Made by a program: the position numbers and the translations under genes. Positions 22,804-31,466 of a DNA stretch of 64,000 nt are shown in pieces. The notes under the pieces are model-generated. The model had not been told where the DNA came from. It worked only from the letters and a program-made list of their open reading frames with translations, and did no database searches. Every line of letters begins with the position of its first letter. Within the stretch, counting starts at the first letter, position 1. Source of the DNA: Symsagittifera roscoffensis (taxonomy: Eukaryota; Xenacoelomorpha; Acoela; Convolutidae); contig NC_087063.1 in NCBI RefSeq assembly GCF_963678635.1, positions 50,977,220 to 51,041,219 on the forward strand, in the 5' to 3' direction.

Positions 22804-23343
22804 ATGTTCTCAAGAAAAAACACAAGTCCCAATTACATTGAATTCTCAAAAAATCAAACAAGAATTTGGAGATTTGCTTGGTCCCAAAAATCCTACAAAG
22901 GGAAAATTTATTTTGAACCCTGCTTTCAACTATTCAAGAAAAATGAGTTGGGACAACTCGAAAAAAGACAGCAAGTCTATCTCGGTGAAAAAGAAGGAGA
23001 AACAATCTCAGCAATTAGAAATACTGTTATTCACGATGCTGAAAACCTTGGACTCGTTCCTATATTGGAACTCACTTCTGACAAAGAGTCAACTATGGAT
23101 CAGGAGCTTGCCAACTGCAACAAAGTGTATGACATAGCAACATACAATAGAAGACAAGTTTGTGTCACGATCAAGAGGTACAAAAATAAAAAACCTTCCT
23201 ACATCCAGATTCGACTGTTCACCGCAAAAGAGAATGAAGCAATGAAACAAGTTGCCTTTGTCAACTATACTTTGAACGAATTCAAAGAACTGTCCCAAAT
23301 TTTGGGAGACTTTATGTTTGTTGAGAACTGTAATGTACAATAA
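22804..23343 (+). CDS. Polinton accessory protein, possible PC4-like nucleic-acid binder
   Basis: ATG 22804, 179 residues, intact. The C-terminal 70 residues (RRQVCVTIKRYKNKKP, IQIRLF, then a helix with FKELSQIL) have the strand-strand-helix order and charge pattern of PC4/Sub1-type single-stranded DNA-binding domains. This is a visual resemblance only. The next ORF has a similar C-terminal pattern, so the two may be paralogues. A single-stranded DNA-binding role would fit a protein-primed replicon. Confidence 0.5.
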   Translation: MFSRKNTSPNYIEFSKNQTRIWRFAWSQKSYKGKIYFEPCFQLFKKNELGQLEKRQQVYLGEKEGETISAIRNTVIHDAENLGLVPILELTSDKESTMDQELANCNKVYDIATYNRRQVCVTIKRYKNKKPSYIQIRLFTAKENEAMKQVAFVNYTLNEFKELSQILGDFMFVENCNVQ

Positions 23344-23425
23344 TTTGTGTTATTTATGTTTTTGTCTTGTAATTTAACAATTTATCCTCAAAATCATTTT
23401 TCAATTAGTATTGGTGTTGAACAGT

Positions 23426-23854
23426 ATGAGTTGGAATATTGGTTTTTCAAGAAATTTACTCTTAAAACTTCACAATAAATTGGGACTTTTTCATAGTGTT
23501 CTAGAAGAAAAGTCCCAAAAAGTTTCACTAACACTTATAGAATCTCAAAATTTACCAAACTTGCAGAATTTGGACGTAGACTCACAAATATCTCACTTTG
23601 AGTGGACTCTGCATAATTGTAGAAGAAAAATTCACATAGGATACCGATCTGATACCAAAAAAAATGATCTTGTAGAATATCGTAGAAGTGGAAATCAATG
23701 GAGAAATAATCAATCTTTACAACTACAAAGAGAAGAATATGATAAATTACTTGATATGCTTCCTTCATTACTAGGTTATGTAGAGACCTTCAAAAAATCT
23801 TGTATCATTATTCACGAATGCGCTGTAGAAAATGAACGTACAGAAATTGAATGA
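23426..23854 (+). CDS. Polinton accessory protein, possible paralogue of the 22804 product
   Basis: ATG 23426 (the frame opens at 23411). About 142 residues, intact. The end (RRKIHIGYRSDTKKN, NNQSLQLQREEYDKLLDML) repeats the basic strand followed by helix seen in the preceding product, again resembling PC4-like folds. It overlaps the next ORF by 23 bp (ATG 23832). No catalytic motif seen. Confidence 0.5.
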   Translation: MSWNIGFSRNLLLKLHNKLGLFHSVLEEKSQKVSLTLIESQNLPNLQNLDVDSQISHFEWTLHNCRRKIHIGYRSDTKKNDLVEYRRSGNQWRNNQSLQLQREEYDKLLDMLPSLLGYVETFKKSCIIIHECAVENERTEIE

Positions 23855-24236
23855 AATTCTAAGAGATTTTGAGATTATTAGGCAAGATTTCTCATCAAAT
23901 ACAAAAACAAAAAATTTAATTCTTTGTACCTGTATTGTTTTGGACCCGGACATAAATTTAAAAGAAATGAACCAAAAATTTCTTTTTGGAGGACTAATTG
24001 GATACGGAAATTCCTGTATGGATTACTTTTTTGCAAAATCCAAAATTTTTAGACTACATGCAATTCTACATGACTCTGCTGGATCTGTGAAATCTACTAC
24101 AAAAAAAGGTCCTGGGTATTGTTATGTTGCACCTAGTCTCCCCAGTTCATGCTTTCTTGGTCACGTGACTGGATTATTTTTCTGTTTATATGTTAAAATA
24201 TTTGCTTCATCAGCATATGCATTGTTTGATTGTTAA
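23832..24236 (+). CDS. Polinton protein with HD-containing core, possible phospholipase-like
   Basis: ATG 23832, 134 residues. The central block (GGLIGYGNSCMDYF, ILHDSAGS, GPGYCYV, CFLGHVTGL) has a Gly-rich loop and a His-Asp pair and is likely conserved. The HD pair and nearby Cys residues recall phospholipase A2-type sites of some small DNA viruses, but the match is weak and I would not rely on it. It lies between the PC4-like pair and the exonuclease-like gene, in the same direction and tightly packed. Confidence 0.5.
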   Translation: MNVQKLNEILRDFEIIRQDFSSNTKTKNLILCTCIVLDPDINLKEMNQKFLFGGLIGYGNSCMDYFFAKSKIFRLHAILHDSAGSVKSTTKKGPGYCYVAPSLPSSCFLGHVTGLFFCLYVKIFASSAYALFDC

Positions 24237-24276
24237 TCATTTTAAACAAAAAACTTCAGAGAAATCAGTTAACAGA

Positions 24277-24730
24277 ATGAGTCTAGTTGTTTTGGATATT
24301 GAATGTATTGAAAACAATATAGTGAAAGAATTAGGAGTTTATAAGGATGGAAAAACAGAAGGATATTCCTTTCTTCCTCCCAAAAAATTCAAACCCAATC
24401 TTTTTGGTGTACACAGCAAGCATCTTCATGGAATCAATTGGAGCAGTGGTTACGAAAAATATACTGAACTTGAAAAAACTTTGAAAAATCTAGAAGCCAC
24501 AGACAAAAGGTTATGAAAAATGTAAGATTTTATCAGAATTTTTGGAAACAAAGATTATTAATTTGGATGACTACGCTTGCCCTAAAGTTCAGTTTTTGAT
24601 ATTCAAAGATGAAGAATATGATTGGAGGTGTAGCAACTACCCATTTCGTCATGCAAAAACTCTTCACTGTGCAGAAAGAAAAGCATTTGCATACGGAACA
24701 TGGACTCGATGTTTTTTTAACAAATTGTAA
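24277..24730 (+). pseudogene. exonuclease-like (DEDD-type) protein of the Polinton, frameshifted
   Basis: The first part (ATG 24277) begins MSLVVLDIECIENN, in which DIE fits the Exo I motif of DEDD nucleases. The second part (24542-24730, another frame) has CAERKAFAYGTW preceded by HAKTLH. A +1 change near a run of A residues at about 24505 separates the two parts. A nuclease role in replication or repair is plausible, but the other acidic residues are not clear, so confidence is modest. The gene ends just before the membrane-protein gene. Confidence 0.5.
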
Positions 24731-24745
24731 ATTATATTATTCTTA

Positions 24746-25072
24746 ATGTACTACCATTTTCAAACTTTAATTAAATTTCATTGTCAACTTTTTCTTTTTA
24801 GATTTAAGATTATCGATCAATGTGACAAGCCCGTAAATTTAGGAAATTTTGTTTTTGATGAAGAAAATCATGAACGAAAATCATGGAAATTGTTTGGACG
24901 TACATGTAATAGATCTCTTTTAGTTTTTTTGTGCCAATTTTTTGTTATAGTTTTGATGCTAGTATGTGCAATCGTTCGATTTATGTTATCCACAACATGT
25001 GAAGAAACAACAGTTTGGGTAGCTATTTCATCAAGTACAGTCGGTTATATTCTACCTTCTCCAAAGCTATGA
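24746..25072 (+). CDS. small membrane protein of the Polinton
   Basis: ATG 24746, 108 residues. The C-terminal half has a hydrophobic segment (SLLVFLCQFFVIVLMLVCAI), then a short loop with Cys and a second hydrophobic stretch (VWVAISSSTVGYILP), so two membrane spans are likely. Similar small membrane proteins are common in these elements. An alternative start is possible: a GT at 24727 and a pyrimidine-rich AG at 24800-24801 would define a 75-bp intron joining the preceding frame. Confidence 0.6.
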   Translation: MYYHFQTLIKFHCQLFLFRFKIIDQCDKPVNLGNFVFDEENHERKSWKLFGRTCNRSLLVFLCQFFVIVLMLVCAIVRFMLSTTCEETTVWVAISSSTVGYILPSPKL

Positions 25073-25206
25073 ATAAAATATTATCTACCAAAGAACGAAT
25101 TTTTATTTCCCAAAAACAGTTGATTCACTTAGGTATTGCAGTAATAGTGGCTCAGTTCCAACAAAATTTTACTTACCAGCTGGAATAGAGACAAAGTTTT
25201 TGGACG
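25073..25206. other. short intergenic stretch
   Basis: Nothing recognised apart from a possible degraded coding remnant before the next gene. Confidence 0.3.
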
Positions 25207-25509
25207 ATGAGTACACAATACTTCTCTATTCTCCCAATATTTCAAAATTTTTCTCTAAGGCTTCGAAAACAATTCATTCTCAATTGCCCAAAAGATTTCA
25301 TTCAGTTTCTGGGCGAGTGTTTAGTAAACCTATTAAGAGGGGAGCTTCGAGATCTTCGGAAAGAAGACGTAGTAAAATATCGAAAAGAAAATTCAGAACT
25401 AACACAAAAAAGAACTCCTCTACACAAAAGAAGAATTATTTTAAGTTCAACTAAAGGGTTACAATTGATATCTATCATCACCCCTTTTGTCATTAAACGA
25501 TTGACATAG
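25207..25509 (+). CDS. conserved Polinton protein of unknown function, 100 aa
   Basis: ATG 25207 and intact. The segment FIQFLGECLVNLLRGELRDL, then basic KYRKENSELTQKR, TPLHKRRIIL and KGLQLISIITP, is the type of small conserved protein often found just upstream of the integrase in animal Polintons. It is basic and helical, without catalytic motifs. An overlapping frame (25200-25454) is Ser/Arg-rich and probably noncoding. Its end abuts the next ORF (ATG 25511). Confidence 0.6.
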   Translation: MSTQYFSILPIFQNFSLRLRKQFILNCPKDFIQFLGECLVNLLRGELRDLRKEDVVKYRKENSELTQKRTPLHKRRIILSSTKGLQLISIITPFVIKRLT

Positions 25510-25510
25510 T

Positions 25511-25918
25511 ATGGAACAGTTTGTTTTAATTCCGTACTCAGTTTATCAATCAAGTACACTTCCAACAAAACAAAAATTGGAACAAAAGCAAGAAAAAGAG
25601 GAGATTGTACCAAAAAATTTTGATTCTGTTTACAGTGCTGTAAATGCGAGGTTGAAAACGAGCAACAATAAGCATATTATTGATTTAATTTTGAATTCTC
25701 CTCGAATTAAACTCAGCCAGTCAGACAATATTATATCAGATAATCGAGATACAAAAGAATCTATTGTAGACTTTGTGTGTACACTAAAGCGAAAAAATAC
25801 CGATTTTCCAGATATTTACTTTACTATTTTGGAAGCAACTCAACTTCCTCCTAAACTTGTTATTAACAAGAATGCCAAAGCAAAAGATAGAGGAACTTGG
25901 ATCCCTTTCAAAATCTGA
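25511..25918 (+). CDS. Polinton protein upstream of integrase, 135 aa
   Basis: ATG 25511 follows the previous gene almost directly. MEQFVLIPYSVYQSS begins a mixed-charge protein with a Lys/Glu/Gln-rich stretch and two predicted helices. The position and type match small proteins that precede integrase in other animal Polintons. It overlaps the start of the integrase frame by about 60 bp. Function unknown. Confidence 0.6.
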   Translation: MEQFVLIPYSVYQSSTLPTKQKLEQKQEKEEIVPKNFDSVYSAVNARLKTSNNKHIIDLILNSPRIKLSQSDNIISDNRDTKESIVDFVCTLKRKNTDFPDIYFTILEATQLPPKLVINKNAKAKDRGTWIPFKI

Positions 25919-26815
25919 AAAGGTAAGACTAATCAGATTGTATTCTAGGGGCAGAGCTGCGTACGGTTCTATTCAAAACTTGAGTAAAGCGAGTGGTTTA
26001 TCAAAAAAGAAAGTAGAAAAGTTTTTACAAACCAAGACATCGTATACAAAATTTGGTCCACCAATCAGGTCTTTCCGAAGACTTCAAGCGTTTTCTAAAT
26101 ATATCAATGAAATCTGGTGTATGGACTTGGCTTTTGTAGACAAGTTAGCTAGTCAAAACAATGGAATCAAGTATTTATTAGTTGCTGTAGATATTTTTTC
26201 GAGATTTGTCAGAGTTCAAACAATGAAAACAAAGTATGCCAAAGACACTTTACAAGCTTTTAGAAAAATGATTTCTCGAAAAAACACTCCTGAAAATCTT
26301 TGGTTTGATAAAGGAACAGAATATGGGGGAACTTTTAAAAAGTTTTGCAAGGAGAAAGACATTGAAGTTTACTCAACAATGAGTGAAACAAAAGCTGCAT
26401 TTGCAGAGAGAGCAATTCAATCTTTAAAACATATAATATATCGTTACATTGAAGATCATGGTGAAAAATTTGTGCCCAAATTGCAGCAATTTTTTTTCTA
26501 CATTGAACTGCCGCAAAAATCGATCAATTGGAAAATCTCCCAGAGATGTGAAAAACAGTGATTTTTTATCAATATTGTATAACAAATCATTCAAGAAATA
26601 TACTAAACCAAAACTCAAAATTGGTGATAGAGTTAGAATTTCGAAAAATGATATTCCGTTCCGAAAAGGTTACAAGCCACAGTTTACAGATGAAATTTTT
26701 TGAAATGTCGGCAATATCTACAAAAAAACCTCCAACATACATCATCAAAGATCTCGAAAAAGAAGAAATTCTGGGAAAATTTTATGAAAAAGAGCTGAGA
26801 AAATGTTCAGATTAG
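25857..26815 (+). pseudogene. int: retroviral-type integrase of the Polinton, frameshifted
   Basis: Frame one (from 25857) has an N-terminal helix-turn-helix-like region, then the core: WCMDLAFVDK (first Asp), LWFDKGTEYGG (Asp at 26307) and AAFAERAIQSL (Glu at 26406). The last two are 33 codons apart. After about 26490 the sequence continues in a second frame (to 26703, with KIGDRVRISKNDIPFRKGY, a C-terminal SH3-like segment) and after about 26700 in a third. Both frameshifts lie at T homopolymers (8 T and 7 T). The enzyme inserts element DNA and makes the 6-bp duplication. Confidence 0.9.
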
Positions 26816-26858
26816 TGGTAAGTCATTTTTTAAATTGAGTTTCTATCGATCAGTTGTC

Positions 26859-27678
26859 ATGGATTCTTTTACTATTGAGCTAGTTTCTAATGCTTCTTTT
26901 AATTGTTATCCGAATAACAGTCTTAGTTCCTTTACAAATTTTCTACCGGAACAAATACATCTAAAAGGAGAATGGGAGGTTGCTATTTCAAAAATATCGT
27001 ACCCGTCTTTGTACCAAAACGTTACAGAGGGAAAGTTTACTTTCTTAGATGGACGAGAAAGTCCTGACGAAAAAAGAAAAAGATTCAACCGATGCATGTT
27101 GAACCTGGATTGTATCCAAGTATTGTTGATATAGTTGTAGCCATGAATGACAAAGTTCGAAAACGTATAGGTGCACAAAAATTTGAATATGACGGAATTT
27201 ATGTATCAGTAGATAAGATTACACAAAAAGTTGCCATTCATTTACCTGAGGATCAATCAGTGTTTATAATTCAAAGTGCTGATTTGAGTCACATTTTTGG
27301 TTGTGAATTAGAACAAAATCAGACAGGTGTTATAATGAAAGGAAAAGGACCACATTATCCTCAGTATTCTTACGACATTATAAGAATACATTCCTTAATG
27401 ATTTATAGTGATATTATAGAATATAATATAGTAGGCGATACAAAAACTCCATTACTGCGTTGTATTCTTTTCATTTCCAAAGTAAAAAATGGAGACATAA
27501 TATCTACAGGACAGTACATGAACTATCAATCCTTCACAAATCTACAATTTAAAAAATTATTAAAAAACTCTTTCCACAGCATAAAAATAGAACTACAGGT
27601 GAAAAAATTCCTTTTGTGTCCGTAGGAATTACACGAGTTGCCCTCTTGTTTCGCAAGATTTCGGATAATCATTTTTGA
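26859..27678 (+). pseudogene. mCP: minor capsid (penton-like) protein of the Polinton, frameshifted
   Basis: ATG 26859 starts MDSFTIELVSNASFNCYPNN, typical of the Polinton minor capsid protein, a single-jelly-roll penton-like subunit. SLSSFTNFLPEQIHL and WEVAISKISYPS follow. A frameshift at about 27090-27110 moves the product to the frame of 27092-27625, with strand-rich blocks (VFIIQSADLSHIFGCELE). A second frameshift near 27560 leads to the natural end at about 27678. Together with the major capsid protein it indicates virion-like coding capacity. This copy is broken. Confidence 0.85.
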
Positions 27679-27695
27679 TTTATACTTCATACGAA

Positions 27696-28015
27696 ATGGT
27701 TGCTCAAAGTTCAGCTAATTTTCCTATTTTTTGTGGACATGCAAGGCAGCGTGGAAGAGGTTTTGGTGCTCTTGCACAAACTCTTGGGAGAACTGCAATT
27801 CCCTTCAAAAATATATAGTCCCAGCTGCAAAAAGAATCGGAGCAGATTTATTTGAAATTGCCGCTCCAGAGATTGGAGAAGTTGTCAGTGGACAAAAAAA
27901 ACTCAAAACGTTTGCAAAAGATGTTGGAACAAAAACAGTTCGAAAACAGCTGGGAGGTGGAAAAAAGAAATCCAAGCGTAGAACAAGAAGAACCATTTCT
28001 CGAAAGAGTAGTTGA
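27696..28015 (+). pseudogene. basic core-like protein of the Polinton, frameshifted
   Basis: ATG 27696 opens a Gly/Arg-rich start (GHARQRGRGFGALAQ). After a frameshift near 27815 the second frame gives YIVPAAKRIGADLFEIAAPE and then a very basic tail (GGGKKKSKRRTRRTISRK). Such small Gly/Arg/Lys-rich proteins next to the capsid genes probably condense DNA in the particle, like adenovirus core proteins; that is inference from composition and place. Confidence 0.65.
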
Positions 28016-28056
28016 AAAATCAGTCGCTCTCTCAAAGACATTTTTGACAAGATAAA

Positions 28057-29349
28057 ATGAGTGTAAATCAAAGTAGTCATTTTCGGTACGGAGCGTTTAC
28101 AAATTTTTCTTTGGAGATTTTTGATAAAGTCCCAGTTTTGGAAACAATTATGTCATCTTACACACAAGAAGTATTCCCCAGTGCTTCTCTGGATGAAAGC
28201 AGTATTGAGTTTGAATTTGAAACGGATCGTAATCTCTACTTGGATATGCGTGATACCCATCTTAGCTTTAAGCTTCAAATATTCAAAGGAAGATTGTTTG
28301 ATGCTTTCAAAAAAGAAAAAGCAGAACATAAAGCAAAATCGGAGGAAGATTCAGATGAGGAACCACAATCTTACTTAACTTATGTAAACAATCTACTACA
28401 TTCTCTATTCTCCAACTGTGAACTTTATTTTAACAATACAATGGTTTACAATGCCAATGGATTATATCCTCGAAAGGCACAGATATCGAACGAATTCAAC
28501 TCGTCAGCAGTGAGTAATAAAGGAATTCTTGCTTGTCATGGATACAGTTTTGAAGAAAATCCTGATGCATTTGATATGTATCCATTCACTGATAGAGCAA
28601 ATCCTTTGGGAACAGGGATAACTTTTTCATTTTCACTCTATGGGAGGCTCGCCATTGATTTGTTTACTTGCAAAAAACTGTTGCTACCAAATACGAAAGT
28701 TCGAATTAAATTTATTCGAGCTAGACCTAATTTTTACATGTTATCTGATAATCCAAATGTCAGTCTGAAAATAGTTGATTGTTCACTGTTTACAAGAAGA
28801 ATTTTAGTAGCTGAACCTAATCATCAATATTTGCAATGGAGTCTGGAAAGGGAAGCTGCTCATTACGATTACATGGAAACTATAGCAACAACCTTTATCA
28901 TTCCATCTCGTCAAAACCAGTTTATTCAGGAAAATGTTTTCAATAATGCCCCAATCAGAAGGATAGCTGTTGCAATGAATACAAATTCGGCTGTTGCGGG
29001 ATCTTTTTATGAAAATCCTTTCAATTATCATCAATTTCATTTGAGAGAGCTTAGAATTATTCGGGGTGGAAGAGCAATTATTTCATTAGATACAACTTCT
29101 CCTTGTCGACCCTATGTTACAACAATGAAAGCAATGCAGTTCAACGAAGATTTTCCAGCTCTTCCTATGGAAGATTTTCAAAATCACTATATTCTAGTTT
29201 TCGACTTGACTTCACTACAGGATGCCGCTGAACACTTGCATTATCCAGAACTTAGTGGAGAAAGCTTGAGATTAGAAATGTTTTTCCAATTTCCCTTGGA
29301 GCAAGTAACGGAAGTGATAGTCTTGGGAGAAAGACTATCAAATATTTAA
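28057..29349 (+). CDS. MCP: major capsid protein of the Polinton (double jelly roll), intact
   Basis: ATG 28057, 430 residues, uninterrupted. It contains features of Polinton double-jelly-roll major capsid proteins: an N-terminal strand region, an acidic insertion at about residues 88-105 (KAKSEEDSDEE), NNLLHSLFSNCELYFNNT, GLYPRKAQISNEFN and a second strand-rich half with LRELRIIRGGRAI. It would form trimeric hexon-like capsomers. It is the best preserved gene of the element, in contrast to the broken polymerase, integrase and minor capsid genes around it. Length is slightly below the usual 450-600 residues, with no obvious gap. Confidence 0.9.
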   Translation: MSVNQSSHFRYGAFTNFSLEIFDKVPVLETIMSSYTQEVFPSASLDESSIEFEFETDRNLYLDMRDTHLSFKLQIFKGRLFDAFKKEKAEHKAKSEEDSDEEPQSYLTYVNNLLHSLFSNCELYFNNTMVYNANGLYPRKAQISNEFNSSAVSNKGILACHGYSFEENPDAFDMYPFTDRANPLGTGITFSFSLYGRLAIDLFTCKKLLLPNTKVRIKFIRARPNFYMLSDNPNVSLKIVDCSLFTRRILVAEPNHQYLQWSLEREAAHYDYMETIATTFIIPSRQNQFIQENVFNNAPIRRIAVAMNTNSAVAGSFYENPFNYHQFHLRELRIIRGGRAIISLDTTSPCRPYVTTMKAMQFNEDFPALPMEDFQNHYILVFDLTSLQDAAEHLHYPELSGESLRLEMFFQFPLEQVTEVIVLGERLSNI

Positions 29350-29428
29350 ATTGACAAATTCGTAAGAGTGGCTAAAAAAGTTTAATTTTTTTGATTTTTC
29401 AGTTTACTATAAAAATATTGTAACTTTT

Positions 29429-29620
29429 TTGGGACTTTTCTTTGTTATTATCTCTGTACTATCTATATTGTTTTTCTTCAGTCCTAAAGCTCCAGAAAAA
29501 ATAGAGAAGGAATGCTGTTTAGTTGAAAACCCGAGAAATTTCTTCAACCTAGACTGTAAAACAGTATTCAATAAACTTTGCCCACTATATAAGGCTTGTA
29601 TATGGGACTTTGTTGATTGA
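29429..29620 (+). CDS. small membrane-anchored protein of the Polinton
   Basis: A 63-residue ORF starting MGLFFVIISVLSILFFF, one N-terminal membrane segment, followed by a soluble tail with four Cys (CC near residue 29, then C and C). It lies between the capsid and protease genes. Not recognised; small hydrophobic proteins at this place are seen in related elements. The frame may open further upstream without an ATG. Confidence 0.45.
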   Translation: MGLFFVIISVLSILFFFSPKAPEKIEKECCLVENPRNFFNLDCKTVFNKLCPLYKACIWDFVD

Positions 29621-29727
29621 ATTCCTAAATGTGTGTAAGTCATTATTCTTTCTTTTTTTTTAACCTAAAGTACACTATCAAACTACCAATTTCAATTTTA
29701 GCTGTAAATCAGCATACAATTGCAAAG

Positions 29728-30126
29728 ATGGATAACTTTTCACTTTTGCAAATTATTGAAAGAATTCCAGAGCTCAGGTTTAAGTACATGGGATCATACC
29801 CTTCTGATACAGTACCTCAACTAACAAAATACTCTTTTGCAATTATTAACTCAGCGCCAAGCAAGGATAGAGGAGAACACTGGATTATGATTGCCCGACT
29901 GCATAAAAGCTACTACTTTGCTGATTCTTTGGGAAGAAAGAGATCAACTTACCCTTTTTTGACAAAAAAGTTTCGACGAATGGTTCCTCGAAAGCTACAA
30001 AAGACTGATAATTTGTGTGGTTTTTACGCAATTTATTCAGCATTTCTCCTTTTTAAATTCTTCCAGAAGAACTTGAATAATGTTCATGATGTGTATGTTT
30101 TGAATTTTATCAGTAATTTTATGTAA
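29728..30126 (+). CDS. PRO: adenovirus-type cysteine protease of the Polinton, intact
   Basis: Of several in-frame starts I choose ATG 29728 (MDNFSLLQIIERIPEL), which gives 132 residues; the upstream part is Phe/Thr-rich and unlike the family. The catalytic triad is visible: GEHWIMIAR (His), YYFADSLGR (Asp) and DNLCGFYAIYSAF (Cys), in the order of adenain/ULP-type proteases. It would process capsid proteins during maturation. It is the last plus-strand gene. Confidence 0.85.
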   Translation: MDNFSLLQIIERIPELRFKYMGSYPSDTVPQLTKYSFAIINSAPSKDRGEHWIMIARLHKSYYFADSLGRKRSTYPFLTKKFRRMVPRKLQKTDNLCGFYAIYSAFLLFKFFQKNLNNVHDVYVLNFISNFM

Positions 30127-31258
30127 AAGTGAAATTTTTTTTGTTAGTTTAAATTTTTGCAGTAATTTTACTATACGATGTAGTGAATTGTTTGATTATT
30201 TATGTAATTTAACTTTTTAAATTCCTTAATTTTTTTTACGAAAAGCATCTTAGCAACAAACCCTTTGATGAAATACGGAGAATGATGATGAAATATGGAT
30301 GTTGTAGTCCCCCAATTGAAAGAATTAACGAAAGAGTAGATAAATTTACGAAAATTGTAACCAACTTCTAGTAAATTGAATAATTTTCTTAAAAGTTTAC
30401 TCTGAGAAAGATGGAAAAATTAATACACAAAAATATCAGATCCAAAAAAAATATGATACTATGTTTTTCTCAGTGTAAACTTTTACCGTGGCAGAGCAAT
30501 TGATAAATTTGGACGATAATTTTTTGGAAAATTTGGAAAATTTGGAAATTTCAAAGAACTTTTTGGAAAATTTGGAAATTTCAGAGAATTTTTTAAAGAT
30601 TAAAAACAAAGTGATAAAAGAAAACTGAAATGAATCGTAGCAAGAAATATGACAGAATAAATAAACCAGTTGAGGTAAAAATAAGTGAGATAATAATGTG
30701 AAAAAAGATAAAATAAGTCATAAAATTATTAAGTGTAATGAACCTGTCATCCGTTCTCCAGATAACCTGGGGAAAAAGATTAAGTAGGATATAAAAGTAA
30801 TCAAGCGTGAGGAGCTGTCAAGATTCCCCTGATATCCCGTGGAGCGGAATAACTAACCTGTCAAAGATAAACCCCTCTTGACAATTTTCCCCAGATAACC
30901 TGAGGGAAAATAAATAACATGAAATGAGAATTTAAAAGATTCTTTCGAGAAAAAAAATTTTCTGTGATATATTAGTTTATGATCCCATACTCTAACTCGA
31001 AACTTAATTTTCGTCGAAACTTACCATCTGAAACTTACCATCCAAAAAAAATTTTTCAATTTTTTAATATAAAATTGTTTTTTCAAGATAAAAATGTATT
31101 TGCAAGTAAAACTTGAGAAATTTTCAAAAAATTTTCTGAAACTTACCTTCTGAAACTTACCATACCGAATTTTTGTAGGACAAGATAGTTCTTACATATC
31201 ACAAATCGTAGAAGTTGACTAAGAAACGCAAGTATTGGCAAAATCGAACTCAAAAAAT
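30127..31258. other. right subterminal noncoding region of the Polinton
   Basis: There is no ORF. It holds a long inverted repeat (arms 30390-30409 and 30466-30485, 20 nt, one mismatch), three copies of a TGTCA...CCAGATAACCTG-type dyad unit (30745-30915), a GGAAAATTTGGAAATTT run (30520-30600) and direct repeats of CTGAAACTTACCATC close to the right terminal repeat. These could be replication or packaging signals; function is not shown. Confidence 0.6.
30390..30485. repeat. 20-nt inverted repeat in the right subterminal region
   Basis: The left arm TAAAAGTTTACTCTGAGAAA pairs with TTTCTCAGTGTAAACTTTTA across a 56-nt loop, with one mismatch. Confidence 0.8.
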
Positions 31259-31460
31259 TCGGGCGCCAAAAATTTTTCTGAAACTTACCATCTGAAACCT
31301 TACCATCTTAATACATTGGGAAACCTATTCCCTATCTTAATACATAGGAAATCTATTCCCTATCTTAATACATAGGTTGGTGACCGGTTACTCTATAGCC
31401 TATCTTAATACATGGGGGTCACCAACCACCCCCCCCACTCTTGCTCACTCATATACTACT
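31259..31460 (-). repeat. right terminal inverted repeat of the Polinton
   Basis: About 202 bp, the reverse complement of the left repeat, ending ATACTACT at 31460. It has the same four ATGTATTAAGAT subrepeats. Near-identity of the two repeats suggests a recent insertion. Confidence 0.92.
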
Positions 31461-31466
31461 GACGTG
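31461..31466. repeat. right target-site duplication (GACGTG)
   Basis: This exact copy of 15071-15076 lies immediately after the right terminal repeat. The ORF2 coding sequence resumes at 31467. Confidence 0.95.

Larger units (their letters stand above)
15077..31460. mobile_element. Polinton/Maverick element, 16,384 bp, nested in ORF2
   Basis: The ends are inverted repeats beginning AGTAGTATATGAGTGAGC. They are flanked by a perfect 6-bp duplication GACGTG (15071-15076 and 31461-31466), which is the Polinton hallmark. It encodes a protein-primed family B polymerase (minus strand), a retroviral-type integrase, minor and major capsid proteins, a basic core protein, an adenovirus-type protease and accessory genes. 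It is more AT-rich than the retroelement around it. I found no FtsK/HerA-type packaging ATPase in any frame of useful length. Several genes are broken, but the major capsid and protease frames are intact. Confidence 0.95.
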
